A stretch of 38,015 nt of DNA from Bacillus testis (lineage in GTDB: Bacteria; Bacillota; Bacilli; Bacillales; DSM-1321). Made by a program: the position numbers and the translations under genes. The stretch covers positions 1,217,189-1,255,203 of the forward strand of contig NZ_LN851186.1 in the NCBI RefSeq assembly GCF_001243895.1, given 5' to 3'. The notes under the pieces were generated by a model, which was not told the origin of the DNA, searched no databases, and saw nothing but the letters and a program-made list of their open reading frames with translations. Below, one piece after another: positions 1-7,116 of the stretch; position 1 is the stretch's first letter; the number at the start of each line of letters is the position of its first letter.

Positions 1-135
1 GATTTTTATACCCCCACTCATTAGTTGAACGATCGGATTCTTATTGGTGCTTGATCTCCCCCTTAACCCTTCTTTGTGTTTGACGATCAAGTTGAAGTTG
101 GGAGTCTTAGGGTAAGTTAGATCGGAATAAAATAG
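1..135 (+). repeat. Intergenic multi-hairpin repeat, copy 1
   Basis: This copy is cut or degenerate at its left end. It contains the family landmarks in order: ATTAGTTGAAC-GATCGGAT (module B), TTGGTGCTTGATCTCCC (left arm of module C), GAAGTTGGGAGTCTTAGGGTAAG (read as two adjoining pieces, right arm of C) and the tail TTAGATCGGAATAAAA. It matches the copies at 8800-8926 and 24780-24877. It lies upstream of the catalase gene in the same orientation, but a terminator separates them. Confidence 0.75.
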
Positions 136-143
136 CCAATGGG

Positions 144-187
144 AGAGTCCCTCTTGGTTATGCGCTGTCTATGTGGACTCTTTTTTT
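144..187 (+). terminator. Rho-independent terminator of an upstream gene
   Basis: The arms AGAGTCC (144-150) and GGACTCT (175-181) pair across a 24-nt loop and are followed by a run of T to 187. It probably ends a plus-strand gene lying left of the window and insulates the catalase promoter. Confidence 0.6.
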
Positions 188-308
188 GTGGAAATTTTTT
201 CACAGAAATACTTCTAATTGAGAATTCTTTTACATACTTGATAAGTAAAATATTGCTTTATCATATTGTTTGCATTCTGTTTGCACTCAATTCATAATAA
301 TGTATAGA

Positions 309-323
309 TTATAGTAATTCTAG
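309..323 (+). promoter_or_regulatory. PerR-box-like operator before catalase
   Basis: TTATAGTAATTCTAG matches the Bacillus Per box TTATAATNATTATAA at 11 of the 14 defined positions. It lies about 87 nt before the catalase start codon. Possible promoter elements just upstream are TTGCAC at 281-286 with TATAGA at 303-308, or CATAAT at 293-298, so the box would overlap the promoter or transcription start. Peroxide derepression of catalase by PerR is established in Bacillus; binding here is inferred. Confidence 0.6.
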
Positions 324-409
324 TTTAGGAATCTAAACTGTGAACATGCATGATGAGCTTTTTGCTAAGAGGTAAGATAAGAATCAATTATTTTGAGGAG
401 GTTATCACT

Positions 410-2059
410 TTGGCAGAGAAGAAAGATATGAATGCTTCACAAGGACAAGATATGAAACGCGAGTCATTGACGACTCGTCAGGGCCATCCTGTGACGGATA
501 ACCAAAATATCCGTACAATTGGAAACCGCGGTCCGGCTACACTTGAGAATTATCATTTTATCGAAAAAATTTCACATTTTGATCGGGAAGAAGTTCCCGA
601 ACGTGTGGTACATGCACGCGGCGCCGGGGCATTTGGATATTTTGAAACATACGGAAAAGTCGGAGATGAACCTGTAGAGAAGTATACGCGTGCTAAGGTT
701 TTCTCTGGTGCCGGAAAGAGAACGCCGCTGCTGGTTCGTTTCTCTACTGTTGCAGGATCGAAGGATTCACCGGAAACAGCGCGGGACCCACGCGGCTTCG
801 CAGTAAAAATGTACACGGAAGACGGCAACTGGGATCTTGTAGGCAACAACCTGAAAATTTTCTTCATTCGTGATGCGATGAAGTTTCCTGATATGATCCA
901 CGCATTTAAAGTGGATCCAGCTTCAAACGTTGCCAATCCTGAGCGGATGTTTGACTTCGTGTCCCGTACGCCTGAGGCAACACATATGATTACATTCCTG
1001 TTCTCTCCATATGGTATTCCAGCTACATATCGCCATATGCAAGGATCAGGTGTAAATACTTATAAATGGGTAAACGACAAGGGAGAGGCTGTGCTGGTGA
1101 AATATCACTGGGAGCCTAAACAGGGAATCCGAAACTTGACGCAAGAAGAGGCAGACGAGATTCAAGCGAAGAATGTTGCCCATGCGACACAAGACTTATA
1201 CGAAGCAATTGAGCGTGGAGAGTATCCAGAATGGGAACTTTACGTCCAGATTATGACGGATGATGATCATCCGGAACTAGATTTCGATCCGTTGGATGAT
1301 ACGAAACTCTGGCCGGAGGATCAATTCCCATGGTTGCCGGTGGGCCGAATGGTTCTTGACCGCAATCCTGTGGATTATCATGCCGAAATTGAACAAGCGG
1401 CTTTCGGTACAGGGGTGCTTGTTGACGGTATGGACTTCTCAGACGATAAGATGTTGCAAGGGCGTACGTTCTCATACTCGGATACACAACGTTATCGTGT
1501 AGGTGCCAATTATTTGAAATTGCCGGTGAATGCCCCTAAAGTGCCCGTCCGCACGAATCAGCATCGCGGCCAAATGGATATCCGTGATCCAAAAGAGTCC
1601 GGGGATAATCCGCATATCAACTATGAACCATCAATGGTCGGCGGTTATCAGGAGGCAAGCAAGGAAGGCCGTCCACAACACCGTCCTACTTATAATGCGG
1701 CCGCAATGAGTGCGCCGATTGACCGCCCAAACAATTATGGGCAAGCGGGCGAAACATACCGTAACTTTGAAGATTGGGAACGCGATGAATTAATCAAAAA
1801 CCTTTCTGCAGCACTTGCGATTTGTGATAAACGGATTCAAGATGCCATGGTTGACCATTTCACACAAGCAGATGAAGACTATGGCCGCCGTGTAAGGGAA
1901 GGCATTCAAGCGAAAATGAAAGAAATTCAAGAAATGAAGGCAGAAACCAAAGTTCCGGGCCGTGAAGCAGGAAAATCAAAATATGGCCAAGGTTCTCAGG
2001 CAGCCAATGAAGCAACAAAAGAGGCTGTAAAGAAAAGTCATGAATCTGACCCTTATTAA
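410..2059 (+). CDS. Monofunctional heme catalase (KatX/KatA type)
   Basis: This enzyme dismutates hydrogen peroxide to water and oxygen in the cytoplasm. I chose the TTG at 410 because GAGGAGG (395-401) lies 8 nt before it; the in-frame ATG at 350 has no ribosome site. The product has 549 aa. It shows the catalytic His68 in the VVHARGAG segment, RFSTVAG and DPRGFAVK (110-133), the distal Asn pair in LVGNN (143-147), and the proximal heme-ligand Tyr356 in [10 protein letters not shown]. Its length exceeds the roughly 480 aa of B. subtilis KatA. The excess is an N-terminal extension and a Lys/Ala-rich C-terminal tail, both of which recall the spore catalase KatX. The PerR-like box at 309-323 instead suggests vegetative peroxide control. 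It stands alone and ends at a strong terminator. Confidence 0.95.
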   Translation: MAEKKDMNASQGQDMKRESLTTRQGHPVTDNQNIRTIGNRGPATLENYHFIEKISHFDREEVPERVVHARGAGAFGYFETYGKVGDEPVEKYTRAKVFSGAGKRTPLLVRFSTVAGSKDSPETARDPRGFAVKMYTEDGNWDLVGNNLKIFFIRDAMKFPDMIHAFKVDPASNVANPERMFDFVSRTPEATHMITFLFSPYGIPATYRHMQGSGVNTYKWVNDKGEAVLVKYHWEPKQGIRNLTQEEADEIQAKNVAHATQDLYEAIERGEYPEWELYVQIMTDDDHPELDFDPLDDTKLWPEDQFPWLPVGRMVLDRNPVDYHAEIEQAAFGTGVLVDGMDFSDDKMLQGRTFSYSDTQRYRVGANYLKLPVNAPKVPVRTNQHRGQMDIRDPKESGDNPHINYEPSMVGGYQEASKEGRPQHRPTYNAAAMSAPIDRPNNYGQAGETYRNFEDWERDELIKNLSAALAICDKRIQDAMVDHFTQADEDYGRRVREGIQAKMKEIQEMKAETKVPGREAGKSKYGQGSQAANEATKEAVKKSHESDPY

Positions 2060-2081
2060 TTAGAAAGTAAGAATATATGGG

Positions 2082-2127
2082 CTGTCCAGCAAGTGAGTTT
2101 AGAGCTGACTTGCTGGGCAGTCTTTTT
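2082..2127 (+). terminator. Catalase terminator
   Basis: CTGTCCAGCAAGT (2082-2094) pairs with ACTTGCTGGGCAG (2108-2120), with one G-U pair, and is followed by TCTTTTT. It begins 23 nt after the catalase stop codon. Confidence 0.85.
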
Positions 2128-2173
2128 AATATGGCCGATCCCAAAGGAGAAACCGTTGGGAAAGGTGCAGACC

Positions 2174-2202
2174 CCCCTTTAGGCTTTTGATCCCTAAAGG
2201 GG
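2174..2202. other. Perfect hairpin in the catalase-sspO gap
   Basis: CCCCTTTAGG (2174-2183) and CCTAAAGGGG (2193-2202) are exact inverted repeats with a 9-nt loop. There is no T-run, so it is not a clear terminator. The rest of the 2060-2440 gap holds the catalase terminator and repeat copy 2; I see no gene. Confidence 0.5.
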
Positions 2203-2217
2203 AGTTTACTTGGTAAA

Positions 2218-2357
2218 GTCAGGCTTTTTTTATCCTGTTCTAACAAATGCTAAGACTCTTTCTTCAACATGAGAGTGAGATGGAGAAGTGTAAACGTGCG
2301 ATCAAGCCAAGGTAGTTTAACTAGCAATCAACGGAAGTGAATGAATACCACCACTTA
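2218..2357 (-). repeat. Intergenic multi-hairpin repeat, copy 2 (degenerate)
   Basis: Read on the minus strand it begins GTGGTATTCATTCACTTCC, continues GATTGCTAGTTAAAC, GGCTTGATC, TTACACTTCT, TGTTGAAGAAAGAGTCTTAGC, and ends TTGTTAGAACAGGATAAAA (spans given in pieces). The order and spacing match the other copies but many bases differ, so it looks old. Its tail points to the 3' end of the catalase gene, unlike most copies. Confidence 0.6.
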
Positions 2358-2440
2358 AAATTTCTCTTCAGAATGAAAAACGCTAATAAAATAATTTAGT
2401 CCCTTTCAGTCAAAAATAGGAATAAAGCGAGGTGAGATAA

Positions 2441-2590
2441 ATGAGCAAAAATAAAGCGAATCACGTGATTCCGGGCATGAATGCTGCAAAAAAACAGGGG
2501 AATGGCGCAGGGTATAATGAAGAACTTGCTAATGAGCAGATGACTACAATCGAGAAACTGAACAATAAAAAACGGAAGAAAAACCAATAA
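2441..2590 (+). CDS. sspO: Small acid-soluble spore protein O
   Basis: This 49-aa product is a minor small acid-soluble protein packed in the spore core. It has the family pattern K-ANHVI-GMN-A near the N-terminus, QG-GAGYNEE in the middle (19-28) and the basic end [10 protein letters not shown]. subtilis SspO (CotK) is 48 aa with the same blocks. The start ATG follows GAGGTGA (2429-2435), and a perfect terminator lies 7 nt after the stop. It is monocistronic; in the family it is transcribed late in the forespore by sigma-G. It was found by reading the sequence because it is shorter than usual ORF cut-offs. Confidence 0.93.
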   Translation: MSKNKANHVIPGMNAAKKQGNGAGYNEELANEQMTTIEKLNNKKRKKNQ

Positions 2591-2597
2591 GACAAAA

Positions 2598-2632
2598 GGA
2601 AAGCCCACATGAAAAGATTGTGGGCTTTCCTT
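2598..2632. terminator. Terminator of sspO
   Basis: GGAAAGCCCACA (2598-2609) pairs perfectly with TGTGGGCTTTCC (2619-2630) over a 9-nt loop. The flanking AAAA and TTAT give weak T-tracts in both directions, so it could also stop transcripts from the minus-strand dehydrogenase gene. Confidence 0.85.
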
Positions 2633-2699
2633 ATACAATAAATGGGCGAGCGGGCAGCTTAAAACTTCCGCTGTCTTCGATACAAAGCCCAGCCAATCA

Positions 2700-3461
2700 T
2701 TAAAAGGCAGCAGTCCAGCCGCTATCAGCTACAATGACTGTTCCGTTAACAAAGCTGGAATCATCAGATGCTAGGAATAGAGCGACTTGCGCAATTTCTT
2801 CTGGCTGGCCCATTCTCGGCATTACGTCCTGTGCGACTTTTAAGCGGCTTGCGCCGAATTCGTTCACACTTTTCATAGAGGAAGCGATATTTGTTGCCAC
2901 TCCGCCTGGTGCGATCGCATTACAGCGGATGCCTTCTTTTGCGTACATATAGCCGGTGTTTTTGGTAAGCCCCACGACTGCATGTTTGGAAGCTCCGTAA
3001 GCAGCGCCTGCATGGGCGCCATTCAATCCGCCGGTTGAAGCTGTGTTGACGATAACTCCTTTTCCTTTTTCCAAAAAGATAGGGATGGCTTTGCGCATCG
3101 CTCGCATGACGCTTTTCGTATTGATGTCAAAAATTAGATCCCATCTATCTTCCTTTATGTCTCCAACAGGTTCGAACCCATCCATGATGCCAGCATTGTT
3201 CACCAAGATGTCCAAAGTGCCGTACTCTTTAACTGCTGTATCAATCATCTTTTCGATGTCTTCTAATTTCGCCACATTTACTTGGACGGCTTTCGCTTCT
3301 CCGCCATTTGCTGCGATTCCTTCCGCAACTGCTTTTGCACCCTCAATATTAAGGTCGGCAACAATTACTTTGGCGCCTTCTTTAGCGTATAATTCGGCAA
3401 TCGCTTTTCCCATGCCGGATGCTGCTCCTGTCACGACTGCTACTTTGTTTTGAAGTTTCAT
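2700..3461 (-). CDS. Short-chain dehydrogenase/reductase (SDR)
   Basis: This classical SDR has 253 aa. It has the nucleotide-binding TGAASGMG at 11-18, NNAG at 88-91, and catalytic Ser142, Tyr155 and Lys159 (YGASK). Asp36 at the end of the second strand suggests NAD(H) preference. The C-terminus has the usual DDSSFVNG segment and ends in a hydrophobic tail. The substrate cannot be read from sequence; relatives are annotated as glucose or 3-oxoacyl-ACP dehydrogenases. The ATG is preceded by GGAGG, and repeat copy 3 ends about 16 nt upstream. It is divergent from the TetR gene at 3746, with a palindrome between them, so control by that regulator is likely. Confidence 0.9.
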   Translation of the reverse strand: MKLQNKVAVVTGAASGMGKAIAELYAKEGAKVIVADLNIEGAKAVAEGIAANGGEAKAVQVNVAKLEDIEKMIDTAVKEYGTLDILVNNAGIMDGFEPVGDIKEDRWDLIFDINTKSVMRAMRKAIPIFLEKGKGVIVNTASTGGLNGAHAGAAYGASKHAVVGLTKNTGYMYAKEGIRCNAIAPGGVATNIASSMKSVNEFGASRLKVAQDVMPRMGQPEEIAQVALFLASDDSSFVNGTVIVADSGWTAAF

Positions 3462-3476
3462 CTACTATTCCTCCAT

Positions 3477-3595
3477 TTCAACTGGCGCTATGACTCCCGC
3501 TTCAAAAGGTACCAAGCGCCAGTTAGGATTTGATTTGTTTAACTAATGATCTGTGAGGGAAAATAAAATCCCGGCCAATCAAAGATTCATTTTAT
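3477..3595 (-). repeat. Intergenic multi-hairpin repeat, copy 3
   Basis: On the minus strand it starts at a left end ATAAAATGAATCTTTGATTGG, read as ATAAAATGAATC plus TTTGATTGG. A CCGGG/CCC hairpin, ATTAGTTAAAC, CTAACTGGCGCTTGG and GCGGGAGTCATAGCGCCAG follow. The loop of module C is shortened. The 3' end lies directly before the ribosome site of the minus-strand SDR gene, so the repeat would form most of its 5' leader. Confidence 0.8.
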
Positions 3596-3609
3596 TGAAC
3601 ATTTGTTCA
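3596..3609. promoter_or_regulatory. Palindromic operator candidate between SDR and TetR genes
   Basis: TGAACATTTGTTCA has perfect 5-bp arms around ATTT in an AT-rich stretch between the two divergent genes. Its size and position suit a TetR dimer acting on both promoters. The assignment to the neighbouring TetR protein is inference. Confidence 0.5.
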
Positions 3610-3745
3610 TTATCTCACTTAATTTTATAATATAATTAATATATTTAATTTTCAATAATCAAGTGAGGCCAGGTTTGGTTGTTATCCAACAATGGCATGC
3701 ATATTTGTTTAGGAAAATAAGATTGATGAACAATGGGGGGGCTAT

Positions 3746-4345
3746 ATGTATATGAATAATCATATTGATAGAAGAATAACGAAATCTAAACAAGCTTTGA
3801 AGGGGGCGCTTCTTTCTCTAATGAAAGAAAAAGATTTTAAAGCCATTGCCATTACAGACATCGTGCAAGTGGCTAATTTAAATAGGGGGACTTTTTATAA
3901 ACATTACCAATATAAAGATGATTTGTTGGAGGAAATCATGGACGATGTTATAGCAGATTTGATTGAATCTTATCGCGAACCATACAAAGGCAACGAGAAT
4001 TTTGATGTAAAAAATCTAACCTCTTCGGCCATTAAAATTTTTGAGCATGTCGATCACTATAAAGAGTTTTATACGCTTTTGCAATCAAGTACGCTGTCTG
4101 GTTTCCAGGATAAAATATGCCTTGTTTTGAAAGAAATAGCTTTGCAGGATTTGTTCGATATGCTGCCGGATGCTGTGATTAATAGGGAGCTATTAGCGAG
4201 TTACCATGCATTTGCTATTTTTGGGATGATAAAAGAATGGATTAATCACCAGTTTAAATATAGTGCCGATTATATGGCTGAACAATTGTTGGCCATTGTT
4301 AAGCATAGCCAAGGCATGGATAATCAGTCTGTCAAAAGGCTATAA
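3746..4345 (+). CDS. TetR/AcrR family transcriptional regulator
   Basis: This repressor-type protein has 199 aa. The N-terminal helix-turn-helix (about 10-55) reads as ALKGALLSLMKEKDF, then AITDIVQVANLNRGTFYKHY, a classic TetR recognition helix ending in TFYKHY. The C-terminal all-helical part contains FGMIKEWINHQF, typical of the TetR_C_8 ligand-binding/dimer domain. The start ATG follows a GGGGGG tract (3735-3740), and an ATG two codons later is an alternative. It is divergent from the SDR gene and reads toward the MFS exporter. Likely targets are the TGAACATTTGTTCA site and perhaps the exporter operator; the ligand is unknown. Confidence 0.88.
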   Translation: MYMNNHIDRRITKSKQALKGALLSLMKEKDFKAIAITDIVQVANLNRGTFYKHYQYKDDLLEEIMDDVIADLIESYREPYKGNENFDVKNLTSSAIKIFEHVDHYKEFYTLLQSSTLSGFQDKICLVLKEIALQDLFDMLPDAVINRELLASYHAFAIFGMIKEWINHQFKYSADYMAEQLLAIVKHSQGMDNQSVKRL

Positions 4346-4551
4346 ACTTAGTGGTGTTAAAAATACTTTACCAAAGAAGGATTTGCTGGACTGAAGAATT
4401 CAACAATGAAAAAACGCCTTGAAATGGGGTTTGCCAAACTCATTTTATACTTTGTTAGCTAGTTGCTATAAGCAAAAAAATGGGGAAGGCAGCCCTGTAA
4501 GAGTGTGTTGTATGTTTGTATAAAGATAGGAGAAAAGGCAATAGCAAATAA

Positions 4552-4604
4552 TTTCCAAATAGCTGCCTGTGATTTATACTACTAATATAGTCAAGTTTGA
4601 CTAT
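4552..4604 (+). promoter_or_regulatory. MFS exporter promoter with palindromic operator
   Basis: TTTCCA (4552-4557) and TATACT (4575-4580) are 17 bp apart. The inverted repeat ATAGTCAA-GT-TTGACTAT (4587-4604) lies 7 nt after the -10, over the expected transcription start, where a bound repressor would block initiation. The arms resemble MarR-family sites. No marR gene is adjacent, so the regulator is either the upstream TetR protein or one encoded elsewhere. The rest of the 4346-4664 gap shows nothing else recognisable. Confidence 0.55.
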
Positions 4605-4664
4605 TATAAAGATAACTAATTGTATTAATCATACAGCAAACGGTTTAAAAGGAGAGTTAATGGC

Positions 4665-5834
4665 ATGAGTACAAAAAAAGTATTGCCGGTTCTGTTCATA
4701 GTCATGTTTTTGGTGATGGTCGGTTTTGGAATCATCATTCCTGTTATGCCTTTCCTGGCTGAAAAAGTCGGTGGCAGCCCTACCGAACTTGGACTTTTGA
4801 TGGCTGTGTATTCATTGATGCAGCTGTTTTTTGCGCCGGTATGGGGCCGTGTATCCGATCGGATCGGACGTAAGCCTGTTATGGTGATCGGCATTGCCGG
4901 ATTGGCGATCTCTTTCTTTATGATGGCAATGGCTGATTCTTTATGGGTGTTGTTTGCTGCCCGAATCATTGGCGGCATCTTATCTTCAGCCAATATGCCG
5001 ACTGCTATGGCATATGTCGCTGATATTACAACGGAAGAAGAGCGCAGTAAAGGTATGGGGATCATCGGCGCTGCGACTGGGTTAGGTTTTATTTTTGGGC
5101 CGGCTATCGGCGGGATCTTTTCGAAATCCAGCCTGAATATACCGTTTTATATTGCCGGTATTTCATCTATTATTACGTTGATTTTGGTTATGCTGATTTT
5201 GAAGGAATCACTGCCTAAGGAAAAGAGAGACCAGCATACCGGGCAGAAAGAGTCTATGTGGAAATCCTTCCAGGGACCTTTGATTGTCATGTATCTGCTA
5301 CAGTTGTTCGTGACGCTTTCGATGTCCGGCTTGGAAGCGACGTTTGCCTATTTTGCCGCTGAGAAGGCAGGGATTAATACGGTCCATTTAGGGTACATTT
5401 TCATGATCATGGGCTTCGGCAGTGCCCTTGTCCAAGGTGGATTGGTGGGCATCATGTCTAAGAAATTCGGGGAAGGGAAGGTCATCCGTATCGGGATCAT
5501 CGTTTCGGCGGTCGGCTTTCTGTTAATCCTTTTATCTTCTGATTTTTGGACAGCTGCCATATTTTTGACCATTTTCGCGCTTGGTAATGGGGTAATCCGG
5601 CCAGCTTTGTCTTCGCTGTTGACGAAGAGTTCGACGCATGCTCATGGTAAGGTCACAGGGTTATTATCATCTTTTGATTCTTTCGGCAGAATCATCGGCC
5701 CTCCGCTTGGCGGATGGTTATTCTCCTTATCCATCGGCTTGCCTTACATTGCGGGCGCTGTCCTATCCGTGGTCGCATTGGTGCTCTTCCAAGTATATGA
5801 TTCCAAAACACGAAACCATAAACAAGCGGCTTAA
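4665..5834 (+). CDS. MFS multidrug efflux transporter (DHA1, 12 TM)
   Basis: This proton-driven exporter in the cytoplasmic membrane has 389 aa and 12 predicted hydrophobic segments. Motif A of the drug:H+ antiporters lies between TM2 and TM3 as GRVSDRIGRKPVM (about 65-77), and motif C-like glycines (GFIFGPAIGG) occur in TM5. Length and motifs place it with the Blt/Bmr/NorA/TetA-type DHA1 family, but the substrate cannot be assigned. GGAGAG precedes the ATG by 9 nt. It is a single gene between its own operator-bearing promoter and a terminator two bases after the stop codon, and the inducible arrangement supports a detoxification role. Confidence 0.9.
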   Translation: MSTKKVLPVLFIVMFLVMVGFGIIIPVMPFLAEKVGGSPTELGLLMAVYSLMQLFFAPVWGRVSDRIGRKPVMVIGIAGLAISFFMMAMADSLWVLFAARIIGGILSSANMPTAMAYVADITTEEERSKGMGIIGAATGLGFIFGPAIGGIFSKSSLNIPFYIAGISSIITLILVMLILKESLPKEKRDQHTGQKESMWKSFQGPLIVMYLLQLFVTLSMSGLEATFAYFAAEKAGINTVHLGYIFMIMGFGSALVQGGLVGIMSKKFGEGKVIRIGIIVSAVGFLLILLSSDFWTAAIFLTIFALGNGVIRPALSSLLTKSSTHAHGKVTGLLSSFDSFGRIIGPPLGGWLFSLSIGLPYIAGAVLSVVALVLFQVYDSKTRNHKQAA

Positions 5835-5836
5835 GG

Positions 5837-5881
5837 AAAAAGGGAGGACTGGCATTCGATTGACTGTTAGTCTCCCTTTTT
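5837..5881 (+). terminator. Terminator of the MFS gene
   Basis: AAAAAGGGAG-GACT (5837-5850) pairs with AGTC-TCCCTTTTT (5869-5881), giving a T-tract on the plus strand and A-tract symmetry on the other. Confidence 0.8.
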
Positions 5882-6129
5882 GTTAGGGATGCCGGTATTT
5901 CTTTGATAAGATATACTATTATTTCTATATATTGATTAAAGAAGTGATAAATGCAAAGTTGGAAATAGAAGAAGGCTATTTTGTTCTTCATTTTGAAAAA
6001 AGTAAATGGTAAGTTGGCATTAAAGTGGCTGTCCGCAGCTTCTTTTTTTTCGTGCATTCAAAAAGATAACTGAATATTGGTATATTTTACCTGTTGTGGT
6101 ATATTGGTTGGGTGATAGGGGGAGTTTAG

Positions 6130-6612
6130 ATGGATGATCTTATGTTCAGGACGGAAACAGGGCGGTTTTTATATAGAGTGGCAGGTGTGCTAATCCATGA
6201 CGGGCGCCTATTAATTATGCGGGATGAGAAGGTCCCCTATTATTATTTGCCGGGAGGGAAAGTGCGGCTCCACGAAGGCAGCGAAGAAGCCATTAAAAGG
6301 GAAATCAAAGAAGAAATTGAAGCGGAAGTAGGAATTAAACGCCTGTTATGGGTGGTCGAGAATTTTTTTACAGAAGAGGTCAATCAGGAACCATATCATG
6401 AAATTGGGTTGTATTATCTATTGGAGTTGCAGGATGACAGTTTATTGGAACGAGGGGATGAATTTGTGATGACTGAACAAGGAAAGCATCGTTTGTCCTT
6501 CAGTTGGAAACAGCTTGAAGAAATAAAAGATGTATGCCTATATCCAACGTTTTTGAAAGAAAGAATTACGGATTTGCCTGCAACCATTGAACACCTTGTC
6601 GAATATCAATAG
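6130..6612 (+). CDS. Nudix hydrolase
   Basis: This 160-aa protein of the Nudix family hydrolyses a nucleoside diphosphate linked to another group, using Mg2+ held by the Nudix box. The box is visible as GGKVRLHEG followed by REIKEEI (about 38-60), fitting G-x5-E-x7-REUxEE. The usual Gly after EEx is replaced by Glu (EEIEAEVG), a tolerated but notable change; the metal-binding REIKEE core is intact. GGGGGAG precedes the ATG. The substrate is not predictable. It is a single gene, followed by a hairpin that more probably belonged to the cysteine synthase remnant on the other strand. Confidence 0.88.
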   Translation: MDDLMFRTETGRFLYRVAGVLIHDGRLLIMRDEKVPYYYLPGGKVRLHEGSEEAIKREIKEEIEAEVGIKRLLWVVENFFTEEVNQEPYHEIGLYYLLELQDDSLLERGDEFVMTEQGKHRLSFSWKQLEEIKDVCLYPTFLKERITDLPATIEHLVEYQ

Positions 6613-6662
6613 ATGGCCATGGCTTTTTTTAAGCAAGTCAACCTTTGCAGGATGATGATCAC

Positions 6663-6692
6663 AAAGAGGAAGCTATTTTAGCTTCCTCTTTA
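6663..6692. terminator. Bidirectional terminator at Nudix gene / cysteine synthase remnant
   Basis: AAAGAGGAAGCTA and TAGCTTCCTCTTT form a 13-bp stem around TTT. A similar hairpin (9446-9486) occupies the same place after the intact cysteine synthase gene, which supports a shared origin of the two 3' ends. It can also stop Nudix transcripts. Confidence 0.7.
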
Positions 6693-6922
6693 AATCGAAT
6701 CCGAGCTTATATAGTGTTCACCTGAATCAGGAACGAGACACAGCCCCCGTTTTTCTTTACTGAGCTTTTGGGCAATCTGGATGGCTCCCTATACGGCTGA
6801 GAAAGGACTGATAAAAGCTCCTTTCCTGGTGGCGAGGAAGTCTCCTGAATAAGCTGGCTGTTTCTTAATCATTTACTTGAAGATTTTAATCATAGAAGCC
6901 AATATTCAGGATATCTAGTATA
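6690..6922 (-). pseudogene. Remnant of a cysteine synthase gene (3' end)
   Basis: On the minus strand, the last codons read K-L-S-K-E-K-R-G-L-C-L-V-P-D-S-G-E-H-Y-I followed by SSDSI and a TAA stop (6690-6692). They align with the intact protein ending KKLGKGKRVLCIAPDSGERY-LSMNLI (9496-10410). DNA similarity continues for about 230 bp, clearly more than two-thirds identical by eye, including ATGGCTCC, ATACGGCTG and ATTCAGGATATC. Frame-breaking differences are visible near 6800-6840. The first three-quarters of the gene, with the PLP lysine, is missing. It is a dead fragment of a second copy. Confidence 0.85.
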
Positions 6923-6950
6923 GAATCTATAAAATAGCTATTTAGATAAA

Positions 6951-6999
6951 TGTAAAAATTTTTAAATTTTTACAAATATTTTGAAATTTATGTTATCAT
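6951..6999 (+). promoter_or_regulatory. Palindromic operator and extended -10 promoter of the FAD dehydrogenase gene
   Basis: A 24-bp inverted repeat (6951-6974) has 11-bp arms TGTAAAAATTT and AAATTTTTACA around TT. It ends 16 bp before TGTTATCAT (6991-6999), an extended -10 (TGN-TATCAT), so it covers the -35 position. A dimeric regulator bound here could repress or activate the gene at 7117. The regulator is not encoded next to it. Confidence 0.6.
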
Positions 7000-7116
7000 G
7001 AATTCGATACTAGGTGATCATTTCTATGAGCTCTTCTTCACATATACAGATAAAAAAGTAATTTAGAATTATGAGGGTGAGCGGTATATCTTTATTTCGA
7101 TTATAGGGGGAATAAT

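Noticed and set aside
186..205. TGTGGAAA-TTTTCACA before catalase as a Rex or Crp/Fnr site
   Set aside because: The spacing is two bases too long for either consensus, and part of it is the terminator T-run.
553..936. Minus-strand 127-aa frame inside catalase
   Set aside because: It lies fully inside a clear catalase gene, has low-complexity Ser/Pro/Arg composition and no ribosome site; it is a shadow frame.
2396..2638. Minus-strand 80-aa frame over sspO
   Set aside because: It is antisense to sspO and runs through its terminator; the SspO match decides the coding strand.
2640..2690. Another repeat copy downstream of sspO
   Set aside because: Only GCTTAAAACTTCCGC resembles module C, and no other landmark is present.
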